Source: Verrucomicrobiales bacterium
Lineage (GTDB): Bacteria; Verrucomicrobiota; Verrucomicrobiia; Verrucomicrobiales; DEV007
Assembly: GCA_002684575.1 (NCBI GenBank)
Contig: NYVP01000151.1
Span: 1 to 5,770, forward strand
Direction: 5' to 3'
DNA length: 5,770 nucleotides
Shown here: positions 5,511-5,770 of the stretch, in pieces
Numbering within the stretch: the stretch's first letter is position 1
How the letters are laid out: each line of letters begins with the position of its first letter
Notes under the pieces: generated by a model
Told to the model about the DNA's origin: nothing
Databases searched by the model: none
The model's input: the letters and a program-made list of their open reading frames with translations, nothing else
Translations under genes and position numbers: made by a program

Positions 5511-5770
5511 ATGAAAGTTCTTATAGCTTCAGATAAATTTAAAGGGACCTTAACAGCAAAAGAAGTTGCTGATTTGATTTCCGAGGGGTTATCAGATCAT
5601 GAGTGTGTTCTGAAACCAGTGGCAGATGGAGGTGAGGGGACTTCAGATATATTAGGCCATAGTTTGGGAGTAAGCACTTTTGAAGTAAGTGTTCAGGGGC
5701 CTCATGGAAGTTGTGTTTCCGCACCAATTAAAATTGCATTGGATCAGGATGGGGTTCCAGAAATAGCCCT
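5511..5770 (+). CDS. Glycerate kinase, GlxK/GarK family (3' partial)
   Basis: An ATG at 5511 opens a frame that runs off the right edge after 86 full codons. The start MKVLIASDKFKGTLTA, with Ser7-Asp8-Lys9-Phe10-Lys11-Gly12, and the motif ADGGEGT (38-44) are the N-terminal signatures of the glycerate kinase family that includes E. coli GlxK and GarK, which form 2-phosphoglycerate from D-glycerate and ATP. The family is usually near 370-380 residues, so about three quarters of the gene is missing. It starts 17 bases after the holB stop with no Shine-Dalgarno, and probably shares the tmk-holB transcript. Glycerate kinase feeds glyoxylate- or sugar-acid-derived carbon into lower glycolysis; no other gene of such a route is in view, so the physiological source of glycerate cannot be told. 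Confidence 0.93.
   Translation, partial: MKVLIASDKFKGTLTAKEVADLISEGLSDHECVLKPVADGGEGTSDILGHSLGVSTFEVSVQGPHGSCVSAPIKIALDQDGVPEIA

Noticed and set aside
5539..5727. Antisense open frame of 62 codons at the right end
   Set aside because: The plus strand here carries the glycerate kinase N-terminal motifs, which explain the region.

Overview
The window is a compact, AT-rich stretch (roughly 35-40% G+C by eye) of a bacterial chromosome, almost fully coding, with seven protein genes and gaps of 10 to 62 bases. No rRNA, tRNA, insertion sequence, CRISPR array or phage gene is visible. Gene content is bacterial housekeeping (thymidylate kinase, clamp-loader delta', methionine salvage, glycerate kinase). 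The style of the first protein and the mix of genes suggest a marine member of the Verrucomicrobiota, perhaps the Opitutales/Puniceicoccaceae group. That placement is from memory of similar proteins, is only moderately sure, and was not tested by any search. None of the six visible gene starts has a convincing Shine-Dalgarno sequence.

Left part (1-1517, + strand): a gene cut by the left edge encodes a single-pass membrane protein. Its N-terminal side is a run of Val-Glu-Asp triplets made by a nearly perfect 9-base tandem repeat, and its C-terminal part is an uncharacterised extracytoplasmic domain. A small stand-alone protein with two ACT-like domains follows 35 bases later.

Middle (1528-2682, - strand): a glycolipid-type glycosyltransferase, related to MGDG synthase, UgtP and MurG, converges on the ACT gene across a 10-base gap. 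It is divergent from mtnA across a 33-base gap that holds an AT-rich palindrome.

Right part (2716-5770, + strand): mtnA (methionine salvage isomerase), tmk (thymidylate kinase), holB (DNA polymerase III delta') and the first 86 codons of a glycerate kinase. All run the same way with gaps of 62, -17 and 17 bases, so tmk-holB-glycerate kinase, and possibly mtnA, look like one transcription unit. tmk and holB share a link to DNA synthesis (dTTP supply and clamp loading). The flanking metabolic genes have no obvious functional link to them.

I do not see a clear previously undescribed system. The points most worth a second look are the 9-base coding repeat attached to an unknown membrane protein, the stand-alone double-ACT protein, the general lack of Shine-Dalgarno sequences, the altered sugar-phosphate loop of MtnA, and the altered Walker A motif of delta'.
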